This document shows, piece by piece, positions 9,636-18,494 of a stretch of DNA of 64,000 bases. Origin of the DNA: Sphingobacterium sp. ML3W (GTDB taxonomy: Bacteria > Bacteroidota > Bacteroidia > Sphingobacteriales > Sphingobacteriaceae); contig NZ_CP107036.1 of NCBI RefSeq assembly GCF_029542085.1, forward strand, positions 806,001 through 870,000. Direction: 5' to 3'. Below the pieces are notes generated by a model, which did not search any database, was not told the origin of the DNA, and was given only the letters and a program-made list of their open reading frames with translations. Numbering within the stretch: the first letter of the stretch is position 1; each line of letters begins with the position of its first letter. The translations under genes were made by a program, and so were the position numbers.

Positions 9636-10400
9636 CTAACGTTCTTCTAGCCAATTCAGGAACATGGCGGTTTTATCTTTGCCGATCAAAAGTTTTTCTT
9701 CTGTTGGAACGGTCAGTTTTACAAAGAGTTTTCTTCCAAAATAATGCTCAACTTCCTTTACGGCAGAAAAATTGATGAGATACTGTCTGTTGAGTCTAAA
9801 AAACTGTTTATCGGAAAGGATGCTTCCCAAATGATCCAAAGATTGGTTAACATCATATTGTTCGCCTTTAAAGGTTACAAGGGAAGGGGAGGTATAGTTG
9901 ATATAAATATAGGCGATATCATCCGTTTTGACTGTAAGGTATTTATTATTTTTAAAAACCAGGAAACTCGTTTTCTTGCTTTCTTGATCGTTGATCCGAC
10001 TGATTATATCTACAAGATCATTGGCAGAGGTTTTCTGGAAAATATTTTTAAAATTATGCACTTTCTCAAAGGCATTTTTTAGATCATCTTCCGAGAATGG
10101 TTTGAGCAGATAATCAATCCCGTTTTCTTTAATAGCTTCCATCGCGTATTCACCGAAAGCTGTGCAAAAAATTACTGGACATACGATTTTAACAGCTTTA
10201 AAGATGTCAAAGCTAATACCATCGGAAAGCTGGATATCCATAAAAATAAGCTCTGGCGATGGGTTATTGGACAAATAGTCTATAGCACCTTCGACACTTT
10301 GGATCTTTGCCAGAATCCGAGAACCTGGCTGCAAATGTAATATCAGATTTTCAAGTGAACGTGCAGCTTTAATTTCGTCTTCAATTATTAGGATGTTCAT
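9636..10400 (-). CDS. LytTR-family response regulator
   Basis: A receiver domain (residues 1-120) has the acidic pocket at IIEDE and the phospho-acceptor Asp55 in IFMDIQLSDG; CTAFGEYAME and LLKPF hold the switch Thr and the Lys. A LytTR DNA-binding domain occupies about residues 148-250 (VFKNNKYLTVKTDDIAYIY, FFRLNRQYLINF). Its start overlaps the end of the kinase gene by 20 bp, so the pair is translationally coupled. Confidence 0.93.
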   Translation of the reverse strand: MNILIIEDEIKAARSLENLILHLQPGSRILAKIQSVEGAIDYLSNNPSPELIFMDIQLSDGISFDIFKAVKIVCPVIFCTAFGEYAMEAIKENGIDYLLKPFSEDDLKNAFEKVHNFKNIFQKTSANDLVDIISRINDQESKKTSFLVFKNNKYLTVKTDDIAYIYINYTSPSLVTFKGEQYDVNQSLDHLGSILSDKQFFRLNRQYLINFSAVKEVEHYFGRKLFVKLTVPTEEKLLIGKDKTAMFLNWLEER

Positions 10401-11412
10401 ATAATATGGGAAGTTTTATGGTGAATTTTTCGTCTGTTGCCGTAATGATAATATTTTTTTGGGTGAGATGGAGGTACCGTTGATTGATATTTTTGAGTCC
10501 CATTCCGGTGGAAGGTTCAGGAATTTTCCTTTCCTGCAGGTTATTCTCAATGACCAAATAATCTTCTTCCTGATAGATCGCAATGTAAAGCGGTTTCTCC
10601 AACGAAACAATATTATGTTTGATGCAGTTTTCTACTAATAGCTGCAGTGTAAAAGGAGGGATGTAAGTGTCATAGCTATCAATTCCAAGATTTTGTGTCA
10701 CAAAAAGGCCTTCTTCAAAACGGGCTTTCAATAGATATACGTACGATTCCATAATGGCCAGTTCTTCTTTTAATGTTAGGACTTTAAGCTTTAGACTTCC
10801 AAGAGTAAATCTATAGAAGTCAGCAAGTTTTAAGATAAATTCCGAAGATTGCTCATCATGGCTCTCTACCATATATTTTAGGGTGTTGAGACTATTAAAA
10901 AGAAAATGGGGATTTACCTGTTGTTTTAAAAGTTCATATTGTGCTTCAAGATTTGCAGCCATCGAACGTTCCAGTTCGCGTACGAATTGTTGATTAAGAT
11001 AAGTCTGGTATAATATATGGATAAACATATAAAACGTTAGGTTGATCAATATCCCTCTTACCTCGTACATTAATATTTGGGGGCCGAAATTTAGGTGAGA
11101 TAGAATGTAGTATTGAATAGAAGAAAGGAAAAACATCAGTATTAAACCCACTCCCAATCCCCTAAACAGCTGACCTGACAGTACTTTTTTACTGCCTGTT
11201 TTCTTTGTATAAGCAGGTATCGAATAGATATTATAATACCAGATTAATAAGGCAAAACCGGATGTTACAGCAAAATCGGCTATACCCTCGGCCACAACAA
11301 AGTGATGGTCTACAATTTTAGGGATTGAGGTTAATATTCCCAATGAAATCGAACTAATCCATATCAGACGACCTGAAATTTCAAAAGGTATTTGCTTTTT
11401 GGGTTTAAACAT
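10381..11412 (-). CDS. LytS-type sensor histidine kinase
   Basis: About four hydrophobic helices in residues 14-140 make the membrane sensor. The His_kinase domain follows with the phospho-acceptor His169 in QQVNPHFLFNSLNTLK, and a divergent HATPase region includes LLVENCIKHN and GMGLKNINQRY. It partners the LytTR regulator that it overlaps. The signal is unknown. The neighbouring DoxX and epoxide hydrolase genes are possible targets because they share its strand and orientation. Confidence 0.92.
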   Translation of the reverse strand: MFKPKKQIPFEISGRLIWISSISLGILTSIPKIVDHHFVVAEGIADFAVTSGFALLIWYYNIYSIPAYTKKTGSKKVLSGQLFRGLGVGLILMFFLSSIQYYILSHLNFGPQILMYEVRGILINLTFYMFIHILYQTYLNQQFVRELERSMAANLEAQYELLKQQVNPHFLFNSLNTLKYMVESHDEQSSEFILKLADFYRFTLGSLKLKVLTLKEELAIMESYVYLLKARFEEGLFVTQNLGIDSYDTYIPPFTLQLLVENCIKHNIVSLEKPLYIAIYQEEDYLVIENNLQERKIPEPSTGMGLKNINQRYLHLTQKNIIITATDEKFTIKLPILYEHPNN

Positions 11413-11489
11413 TTTAGTGAAGGTTATTTTCTGTTTGAAGTTATGTTTTTTATGGGTTATTTAAATCAAAACTCATAAAAAATCATTTT

Positions 11490-11894
11490 TTAATCTTGAG
11501 ACAAATTCTCAGTGTAATCAATAAAGTGGATTTTGTTGAACGCGTAGTACGTAAGGGCCAGGACTATAAAGGCGATTATCGCATCGATTGCCGAAGGTAA
11601 GCCAAGCACTACAATCTTTGAGAAGAAAGCGAAAGTGATGTCAAAAAACATCCCTGCAAAAATCCATTCCTTAATCCTATTGAAACGATTTGGAATAAGG
11701 AAAATGATACTTCCTACAATTTTAAATATACCTAGTATATAAATGAAATGTGCCGGATATCCAAGTTGTAGTGTAATATCCCAGACCACCGGACTTCTTG
11801 TCAGCTCAAAGAAACTACTAGCGCCAAACCATAATGACATAAAGATCCGTCCGCCAAGATAAATTTTTGTATAAGTTGAATGTTGCATGATCAA
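11490..11894 (-). CDS. DoxX-like membrane protein
   Basis: 134 residues with four hydrophobic helices; features such as LGYPAHFIYILGIFKIVG and IKEWIFAGMFFD match the DoxX-like family of small inner-membrane proteins. Relatives are linked to thiol or redox homeostasis, but the biochemical activity is not settled. It lies upstream of the histidine kinase and downstream of the epoxide hydrolase on the same strand. Confidence 0.75.
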   Translation of the reverse strand: MIMQHSTYTKIYLGGRIFMSLWFGASSFFELTRSPVVWDITLQLGYPAHFIYILGIFKIVGSIIFLIPNRFNRIKEWIFAGMFFDITFAFFSKIVVLGLPSAIDAIIAFIVLALTYYAFNKIHFIDYTENLSQD

Positions 11895-11957
11895 TTTTTT
11901 TGTCTTTTGAGCGTGTTATTAAAATTATTTTATACTGTTATGATGAATAATCGTTGT

Positions 11958-12992
11958 TTACTGTGCCATTATGTCGGCTTCAATGATCGCGTCGGCGAAA
12001 GCCTCCGGTGCTTCCTGAGGTAGGTTATGGCCAACACCACCATTTAAAGTATGATGCTTATACTTACCTTTATATTTTGATGCATAGCTTGCTGGCGGCG
12101 GAAAGGCTGCCCCATTTGCATCTCCTTCAAGGGTCACTGTGGGAACTGTAATATCTGGAGCTTTTGCCAGTCTGTCTTCCAGGTCGTCGTATTGTTTTTC
12201 GCCTTTGGCCAATCCCAACCGCCAACGGTAATTATGGATGACAATATCCGTATGATCCGGGTTCTCGAATGACTTTGAGGAACGTTTATAGGTCTGGTCA
12301 TCAAAGTTCCATTTTGGTGAAGCTGTTTTCCAGATCAGTTTATTGAATTCCTGTGTATTTGCTTTGTAGCCTTTATAGCCCCTTTCAGTGGAGAAATAAT
12401 ATTGATACCACCATAAAAATTCGGCATTTGGTGGAAGCGGGGTTTCGTTCGCTTTGGGGCTACCAATAAGATATCCACTTACAGCGACCAACGCCGAACA
12501 ACGTTCAGGCCACAATGCTGCGATAATATCCGCGGTTCTGGCTCCCCAGTCGAACCCACCGATGACCGCCTTTTTAATTTTCAGTGCATCCATAAATTTG
12601 ATGATATCAAGTGCGACCGCAGACTGTTGCCCGTTTCGCATAGTTTTGGCAGAAAGAAATGTTGTGGTTCCGTACCCCCGCAGGTAAGGTACCAGTACAC
12701 GGTATCCCTTTTTGGCGAGGATAGCGGAGGACTGTTCAAAGCTGTGGATATCGTATGGCCATCCATGAAGAAGGATTACCGGCTTACCGTTTCTTGGGCC
12801 TATTTCAGCATATCCTACGTTTAGGAGCCCCGCTTGGACAGTTTTAGTCTGCTGGAAATTTATCATATCTTCTGTTTCGCTCTTCTTTTCATTAACCGAC
12901 GTTTGTGCATTCAGTTTGGAGATTCCTGCTCCCATCATCATGATGATGAAAAATGTGAGCATCTTTGTCATTGTATTTAGTTGCATATTCAT
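11958..12992 (-). CDS. exported epoxide hydrolase-like alpha/beta hydrolase
   Basis: A signal peptide covers about residues 1-30 (ending NAQ). HGWPYDIHSF (76-85) is the oxyanion motif of epoxide hydrolases. The nucleophile position is aspartate (Asp148 in GGFDWGAR), as in epoxide hydrolases and dehalogenases rather than esterases. The catalytic His is near 322 in GGVGHNLPQEAPEAF. It probably opens an epoxide or removes a halide in the periplasm. The substrate is unknown. Confidence 0.82.
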   Translation of the reverse strand: MNMQLNTMTKMLTFFIIMMMGAGISKLNAQTSVNEKKSETEDMINFQQTKTVQAGLLNVGYAEIGPRNGKPVILLHGWPYDIHSFEQSSAILAKKGYRVLVPYLRGYGTTTFLSAKTMRNGQQSAVALDIIKFMDALKIKKAVIGGFDWGARTADIIAALWPERCSALVAVSGYLIGSPKANETPLPPNAEFLWWYQYYFSTERGYKGYKANTQEFNKLIWKTASPKWNFDDQTYKRSSKSFENPDHTDIVIHNYRWRLGLAKGEKQYDDLEDRLAKAPDITVPTVTLEGDANGAAFPPPASYASKYKGKYKHHTLNGGVGHNLPQEAPEAFADAIIEADIMAQ

Positions 12993-13036
12993 TGTGTCAA
13001 TATTTAAATGGATTTAAATTTTTAAGCGTTGGAGAA

Positions 13037-13471
13037 TTACTGAGGTAATTTTAGGGGCTGATAATCAAGGATCGAACTGATGCGCTGCTTGCTGGATTCA
13101 TCCGAAGAAACCTTTCCGAATTCGATTCCGTAGTCGAGATTTCCCATTTGATTGCTTTTAACGGTCTCGACACTTAACAACTCACCATTGACCTTACTTC
13201 CAAAATAATTTGGGTCATCTTGCATCTTATAGGTCACGAGCTTAAGCTCTACTCCTATAATTCCTTTTTTGGTTTCCAGTGCTGAAATTCCCTTTTGATT
13301 GCCATACAGCGCAGACATGGTCTGTAGGGTTTGATTAAAAGAAGATGAAATAAACTTCAGACTTCCCGAATCAAACATAAAGCGGATTTTTCCAGTTTCT
13401 TTTTCAGGATTCTTGGCACATGAGCCAAAAATTAAACTACTGAATAGAAGTATGTATAAGACTTTTTTCAT
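13037..13471 (-). CDS. small lipoprotein of unknown function
   Basis: The signal MKKVLYILLFSSLIFGSC ends in a lipobox Cys18. The 126-residue mature part has no motif I recognise. The start overlaps the end of the haem-protein gene upstream by 35 bp in a different frame, indicating coupled translation and a shared function with that electron-transfer or oxidation protein. Confidence 0.65.
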   Translation of the reverse strand: MKKVLYILLFSSLIFGSCAKNPEKETGKIRFMFDSGSLKFISSSFNQTLQTMSALYGNQKGISALETKKGIIGVELKLVTYKMQDDPNYFGSKVNGELLSVETVKSNQMGNLDYGIEFGKVSSDESSKQRISSILDYQPLKLPQ

Positions 13472-14474
13472 TTTGAGCGGTTTTTAAATATTGTTCAATT
13501 AATTTCCTGGAATTTACTTTTGGTGGTACATTGAAAAGATAGCCTGTCGATTCTGCTAGCTGCCTGTGGCAACTGATACATGACTGCTGTGCGAACAATG
13601 CAGTTTTTCCTGTTGGTTTCAATTCCTGTCCATTGAATTTTGCAAATCCCCAGCCTTCAGTTTCTGTATATTCTTTCCCGTCTTTGACCATGTATTGCAT
13701 GTTCACAAAGTCACCCGGTACAATTTCACCATTTGCTTTTTTTGTCTGTTTGAAAACTGCCTTTGCTACTGCGCTTCCATCAGGCCATGGATGAAAATTT
13801 TCCTCCTGAATCGCTTTTACAGCGATGTCATTACCGTAGATTACCCGTATGCTGTTGTCAATGAGTGTGCTCATGCCGATCACTTTCCAATTTTTGAATT
13901 CGGCATTGTAGCTGATCCCATTGGGAGAAACTGGAACTCCAGATTGTATGGCGGTAGTCAAATGTTCTACTTTAGGACCAGCTTTCACAGGGCTTATTGT
14001 TGTATGTGCAGGAATAAAACTGTCTTTTTTTGAAAGAGACAAAGCAAACTGCTTTATGGTCTCGATCTCATTTGGTGAGAGTTTAGCTCCTGGATGTGTC
14101 ATGGCATAGGAGGGAAGAGGCATCTTCTCGGCACGAACCATATTGAATATTGCGTAGAATTTCCCCTTTTGCTCAGCTTCGGATAATTTGTCCCATTCCG
14201 AAAAATTCATTACTTCACGGGCTCTCCTGATATCTTTGTTGACGATCCAGGAAATTGGAGCGAGTTTATCTAAGAAAGTGAGATGTTGTGCATTTGAATG
14301 ACAGTCATAGCAGGAACGTTCTAAAACCTGAGTTACCTCTTTAGGTACATTTTTCATAGGACCGGTTACCGGTCTTTGTTCGATCGGCGCATTGAAAAAC
14401 TGTAAGGCTATAAAACCTGCTAAGATACAGAGTATGACAATGGGTAATATTCTTATTTGTTTTACGTGCTTCAT
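13437..14474 (-). CDS. haem-binding domain plus cytochrome P460-like protein
   Basis: A membrane anchor (about residues 6-26) is followed by a haem-binding domain with the c-type site CYDCH, then a cytochrome P460-like domain containing WKVIGMSTL, IRVIYGND and a second site CISCH near the C-terminus. Two CxxCH sites predict two covalent haems on the periplasmic side. P460 domains are known for hydroxylamine or NO chemistry, but many Bacteroidota members are uncharacterised. The ATG at 14474 (MKHVKQIR) is preferred over an upstream start because it places the anchor at the N-terminus. Confidence 0.85.
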   Translation of the reverse strand: MKHVKQIRILPIVILCILAGFIALQFFNAPIEQRPVTGPMKNVPKEVTQVLERSCYDCHSNAQHLTFLDKLAPISWIVNKDIRRAREVMNFSEWDKLSEAEQKGKFYAIFNMVRAEKMPLPSYAMTHPGAKLSPNEIETIKQFALSLSKKDSFIPAHTTISPVKAGPKVEHLTTAIQSGVPVSPNGISYNAEFKNWKVIGMSTLIDNSIRVIYGNDIAVKAIQEENFHPWPDGSAVAKAVFKQTKKANGEIVPGDFVNMQYMVKDGKEYTETEGWGFAKFNGQELKPTGKTALFAQQSCISCHRQLAESTGYLFNVPPKVNSRKLIEQYLKTAQNEKSLIHTSIQ

Positions 14475-14599
14475 GATATTTCTCTTTTGTTTTGATAAAA
14501 TTATAGTAAACAATGCCAGCCGAAAAGATCAAAGGCGTTGAACCGGACATATTGAAAGTTGAATAAAGAATTTTTGGTGTTGAGCTGGACAGTGTATCC

Positions 14600-15373
14600 T
14601 TATAAGTTTAAGCTGGTCGCATCAATGATTTCTCCAGAATTTTGGTTCTGTTCAAAAGCGATAATTTCCCAATCTTCTTTGGTATCTGGAAGTTTGAATG
14701 AGAAGCTGTCATTGGCTTGAAGTGTACGGCTTTGCAAGTCCCGGACAATTTGTACATGCGATAGCGCTTTTCCAGCGTTTTCACCTGCTGAGACCTGCGA
14801 GGAGGCTTTCTTTTGAACTAGTGCCATGATGATTGTAGAGTTTTTCGATGCTGATGTTGAAGTGTAGCTGATCTGAATAGATTTACCTTTGGATTGTTCC
14901 ATTTTTACAACCAGGTTTTCCGAATGGGTATCCAGCATTGCCGACTGAATGCTGCGCAATACTTTAGTGGATTCGGAGCCCACTGTTTCTGTCTTACCAT
15001 TGATTACCATCTGAGGCGTGTATAACGTACCTAGGTTCATCCACGTTGCATATTGTTTCTGTCTTTCGGTGAACTTAGCTTTGCTGAAACGGTCTTTCCA
15101 TCCCTGATGATCCCAATAATCTACGTGGTAAGCCAGAATAAAAAGTTTCTTGTTTTCGTTATCCTTTTCGAGCCTAGCGATCAGTTCGTCTGCCGGAGGA
15201 CAGCTCCAGCAACCCTCGGAAGTGAATAGTTCGACGACGGCGAAACTTTTACCCGAGTTTTTTGCTTTGATATTTTCCAATTTCTGGTCATCTGCAAATC
15301 CTTTGAAAGCCATAATCAGTGTGATGATCAAAGGTAGACTTAAGACGTATAATATCTCTTTAATAGATTTCAT
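14600..15373 (-). CDS. DUF1223 thioredoxin-fold secreted protein
   Basis: A signal or anchor helix ends near residue 27. The DUF1223 hallmark VELFTSEGCWSCPPADELI follows, with a thioredoxin-like CxxC (CWSC), then AYHVDYWDHQGWKD and TPQMVINGK. Family members are predicted periplasmic thiol proteins. The neighbour at 15430 is a DsbD N-terminal-like protein, so the two probably form a thiol exchange pair serving the haem protein downstream. Confidence 0.88.
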   Translation of the reverse strand: MKSIKEILYVLSLPLIITLIMAFKGFADDQKLENIKAKNSGKSFAVVELFTSEGCWSCPPADELIARLEKDNENKKLFILAYHVDYWDHQGWKDRFSKAKFTERQKQYATWMNLGTLYTPQMVINGKTETVGSESTKVLRSIQSAMLDTHSENLVVKMEQSKGKSIQISYTSTSASKNSTIIMALVQKKASSQVSAGENAGKALSHVQIVRDLQSRTLQANDSFSFKLPDTKEDWEIIAFEQNQNSGEIIDATSLNL

Positions 15374-15429
15374 GCTGTTTATTTTTATTTTATTGATGAA
15401 AAGATGAATTAAGGATGTTGGTTTGTCAA

Positions 15430-15891
15430 CTATAAACTAAAGATTTTGAGGGCGAAACCGAAGTCTTGGGGTGGGATACAGATTTCATCACTGCATTGCA
15501 TAAACTGAATTGTCCCCCTGATCGTACCGTTCTTTCCTTTTATTTTGATTCTTTGACTAAACTCAACATCGTTCTCGAAATAGGTTACAGGAATACCCAA
15601 TACTTTTTCAAACTTTCGGAGTGGTGTGGGTTGGCTCACTTTCCCTACCAGTTCATAAGATTTATCAGGCAGGAATTTAAAGTTCATTTTTATGGGGCTT
15701 TTGAAGCTATTACCCAGTGCATACATATGCCATCCTTGGGGTATTTTTGCTTTCATGGAAATTTCACCTTCTTCAGGGGATTTTCTTTTGAGTATACATT
15801 CCCATGTTACCTGACCATTGGAGGTCTGGCCTTTGGAATAACCGCAGAATATCATAAGGACTGCGAACATTAAAATTGCTAGCTTGTTCAT
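15430..15891 (-). CDS. DsbD N-terminal (alpha) domain-like protein
   Basis: A signal peptide is followed by the immunoglobulin-like alpha domain of the thiol reductase DsbD: IPQGWHMYAL, PTPLRKFEKVLGIPVTYFEN, and FMQCSDEICIPP with the two redox cysteines. It lacks the transmembrane and thioredoxin parts of full DsbD, so it would act as a free periplasmic electron acceptor or donor. Same strand as the DUF1223 gene, 56 bp upstream. Confidence 0.82.
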   Translation of the reverse strand: MNKLAILMFAVLMIFCGYSKGQTSNGQVTWECILKRKSPEEGEISMKAKIPQGWHMYALGNSFKSPIKMNFKFLPDKSYELVGKVSQPTPLRKFEKVLGIPVTYFENDVEFSQRIKIKGKNGTIRGTIQFMQCSDEICIPPQDFGFALKIFSL

Positions 15892-15903
15892 TTTCTTGTT
15901 CTT

Positions 15904-16035
15904 TTAAATTGTTAAAAAAGTTGTTTTGTTAGGCAGATTTGATCTTAATGATCTGAAAGCATTTCTCATTTTTATTGTAAAGCGTTCCGCTTGCTCCCAA
16001 ACAGCGAAATGACCGCCCTTTTCCAATTTGTTGAA
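15904..16035 (-). pseudogene. C-terminal stump of a second EHN epoxide hydrolase
   Basis: Minus-strand translation gives KLEKGGHFAVWEQAERF and then RNAFRSLRSN. This matches the end of the intact neighbour at 16049 (KKGGHFAAWEQPQIFTEELR...AFKSLR), including the catalytic histidine. Only this tail remains, so it is the relic of a tandem paralogue. Confidence 0.7.
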
Positions 16036-16048
16036 ACCTTAAACCATA

Positions 16049-17338
16049 TTATCTAAGTGATTTGAATGCAGCCCTAAGCTCTTCCGTAAAAATCTGAGGT
16101 TGCTCCCATGCAGCAAAGTGCCCTCCTTTTTTCGCTTTATGATAATAATACATCGTGGGATAAGCGGCTTTTGACCAGCTTTCAGGTGCCTGGTAGATTT
16201 CATGTGGGAATACGGAAATAGCCACAGGAACTTTTATAGTCTTTGTTTTTTGATGATCTGAACTGAAGTTATTGTTATTATTTTCCCAATAGAAACGTGA
16301 AGAGGAAGCCCCAGTATTCGTCAACCAATAAAGTGTAATATCATCCAGGATTGCATCTCTATGGATGACTTTTTCTGGTTGTAGGTCACTTTCTGTCCAT
16401 TCTGCAATTTTTTCGTACAAGAATGCTGCAAGTGCACTCGGAGAATCAGACAGAAGATAACCTGTTGTCTGTGGTCTTGTCACCATCATTCCACCATAAG
16501 CTGCATTTCTTCCAAAGAATGTACTTAGAGAATTATATGCTTTAGCTTCGTCTTCTGAAAGTCCAATAGGAGTAGGGTCACCAGCGTTAATCGGTTTTAC
16601 TAATTCAGCGGGAATTGTTGCGGGCATCGTAAGGTGTATTCCAAGAAGCCCGGCTGGAGCCTGTCGTGCCAGCGCATCGGAGATCACTGAACCATGATCA
16701 CCGCCTTCCGAAACATATTTTGTGTAGCCAAGGCGTTTTACCAATACATCCCAAGCTTTGGCTACACGGTCTGGATTCCAGCCTATTTCTTTGGGGATTT
16801 CCGAAAAGCCATATCCCGGAATTGCAGGGATAATCACATCGAACGCATCTTCCGCTTTTCCACCATATTTTACAGGGTCAGTCAGCGGGCCAATGGCATC
16901 TATGAATTCTAGTGGTGACCCTGGCCAACCGTGGGTAAGGACTACCGGAAGTGCATTGGATTCTTTTGAGCGAACATGAATGAATTGGATATCCAAACCA
17001 TCAATTTTTGTTATGTATTGCGGAAGAGCATTTAATTTTTTTTCTAGCTTTCGCCAGTCATATCCTTTTCCCCAATACGTTACCAGTTCCTTCAACTGTG
17101 CTAATTGAATGCCTTGAGATTCATCATTCACAGTTTCTTTATCGGGAAAACGAGTTTCCGCGATACGTCGTTTGAGCTCGTCAAGCTTTGACTGTGGAAT
17201 GTTGATCTTAAATGGCCGGATACTAGTGTCTGTTTTTGAAACAGTACTGGTTGTTTTGTTATTTTGAGCACTGGAAATGGTAGGTATACTTAGAGAGCAT
17301 GCTGCTGCTAAAAGAACCGTTGTAAGTTTTGTTTTCAT
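16049..17338 (-). CDS. EHN-domain epoxide hydrolase, exported
   Basis: The N-terminal epoxide-hydrolase (EHN) domain has PFKINIPQSKLDELKRRI and the lid-like DWRKLEKKLNALPQY. The alpha/beta core has THGWPGSP, the nucleophile Asp in EGGDHGS (residue 214 from this start) and the catalytic His in KKGGHFAAWEQP. It hydrolyses epoxides to diols. The start at 17338 (MKTKLTTV) gives a clean signal peptide ending in SSAQ; the frame is open 21 codons further upstream, but that extension would bury the signal. Confidence 0.9.
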   Translation of the reverse strand: MKTKLTTVLLAAACSLSIPTISSAQNNKTTSTVSKTDTSIRPFKINIPQSKLDELKRRIAETRFPDKETVNDESQGIQLAQLKELVTYWGKGYDWRKLEKKLNALPQYITKIDGLDIQFIHVRSKESNALPVVLTHGWPGSPLEFIDAIGPLTDPVKYGGKAEDAFDVIIPAIPGYGFSEIPKEIGWNPDRVAKAWDVLVKRLGYTKYVSEGGDHGSVISDALARQAPAGLLGIHLTMPATIPAELVKPINAGDPTPIGLSEDEAKAYNSLSTFFGRNAAYGGMMVTRPQTTGYLLSDSPSALAAFLYEKIAEWTESDLQPEKVIHRDAILDDITLYWLTNTGASSSRFYWENNNNNFSSDHQKTKTIKVPVAISVFPHEIYQAPESWSKAAYPTMYYYHKAKKGGHFAAWEQPQIFTEELRAAFKSLR

Positions 17339-17679
17339 TGTTTCTTGTTTTAAATTTTTGTTCTGATTTCTTTTTGTTGAGACAAATGTAGACCAGGCCA
17401 AAGGCGATAGAAAGAAACAATCGGTTCAAGTGGACATAATAGCTGTCGAGTTGGTTATTTTAATCCGCGAAAAAGATGACGCTATCGTAGGTCATGTTCT
17501 GAATAATATAAATAATAATAGCATTAGCTTATAACTTTATTGATTAGCTCATCTTCCATTGAAAGTTGGGGGAGATGTCATATTGGTCTACAGCGCAGAA
17601 GCTTTATTATGAAAGCAAAAAGTTTCAAAAATAGAAAACAGCAGTAAATAAACCGCTGTTTCACTTTGTCGGTCTGATT

Positions 17680-18477
17680 TTATAAACAACGGATTGTACC
17701 TCCGTCGACCCGTAGTACAGAACCGCTGATATAGTCAGCAAAACGACTACAGAGGTAGACAACGGCACCCGCAATTTCTTCAGGTGCACCAAACCTTCCG
17801 GTATCATTAGGGATAAGCTCCTGAACTGCTTTGTACTTAATCTCCTCCATATCCGTTCCCCAGCCAAATTTAGGCGCTGCCTGCTCGAGCCATTGTTCTA
17901 CCATTGGATTGATGATGGCTCCAGGAGATACGATATTAGAAGTGATACCCGTCTCCTTAAGTTGCCTTGCGAGCGATACAGACATATTATGTCGTGCGGC
18001 AAGGGTAGCATTATAATGTGGCTGTTCCTTTATGGGCTGTATGGCCAATCCTCCACCAATATGTATTAACCTGCCCCAACCTCGCTCCTTCATCTGTGGA
18101 ACGATGCGCTGTATCATACGTACATATGAAACCACATTGGTATTGTATAACGCTAACCAGTCTTCGGTACTTGCTTCGCCCCATGATTTGTGCGAAGTAA
18201 TTCCGGCATTATTAACCAGTATATCCACCGGTCCGGATGAGAGTGCTGCTGCTGCTACTGCATCTGCGCCTTCATCTGTCGCAAGGTCTCCGATCGCTAT
18301 TGCCGCAGATCCGCCGGAAGCGTTAATCTCCGCAGCTACATCTTCAGCACGTTTAAGGTTACGTCCATGTATTATTACCATGGCGCCTTCACTTGCGAGC
18401 ATTTTAGCAATGGCTTCGCCCAATCCGGAACTAGATCCGGTTACCAGGGCACGTTTACCCTTTAATTTTATGTCCAT
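17680..18477 (-). CDS. SDR-family oxidoreductase with altered catalytic residues
   Basis: The Rossmann motif TGSSSGLGEA (13-22), NNAG (89-92) and the SDR fold are complete over 265 residues. The catalytic region reads HIGGGLAIQ and HYNATLAAR: Tyr155 is present, but the Lys four residues on is Leu159 and the usual Ser before it is Gly. The protein may therefore use a different mechanism or have a non-catalytic role. It is the last gene of a tight ALDH-AraC-SDR operon (17 bp gap). Confidence 0.85.
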   Translation of the reverse strand: MDIKLKGKRALVTGSSSGLGEAIAKMLASEGAMVIIHGRNLKRAEDVAAEINASGGSAAIAIGDLATDEGADAVAAAALSSGPVDILVNNAGITSHKSWGEASTEDWLALYNTNVVSYVRMIQRIVPQMKERGWGRLIHIGGGLAIQPIKEQPHYNATLAARHNMSVSLARQLKETGITSNIVSPGAIINPMVEQWLEQAAPKFGWGTDMEEIKYKAVQELIPNDTGRFGAPEEIAGAVVYLCSRFADYISGSVLRVDGGTIRCL

Positions 18478-18494
18478 TTTAATTGATTTTTATG

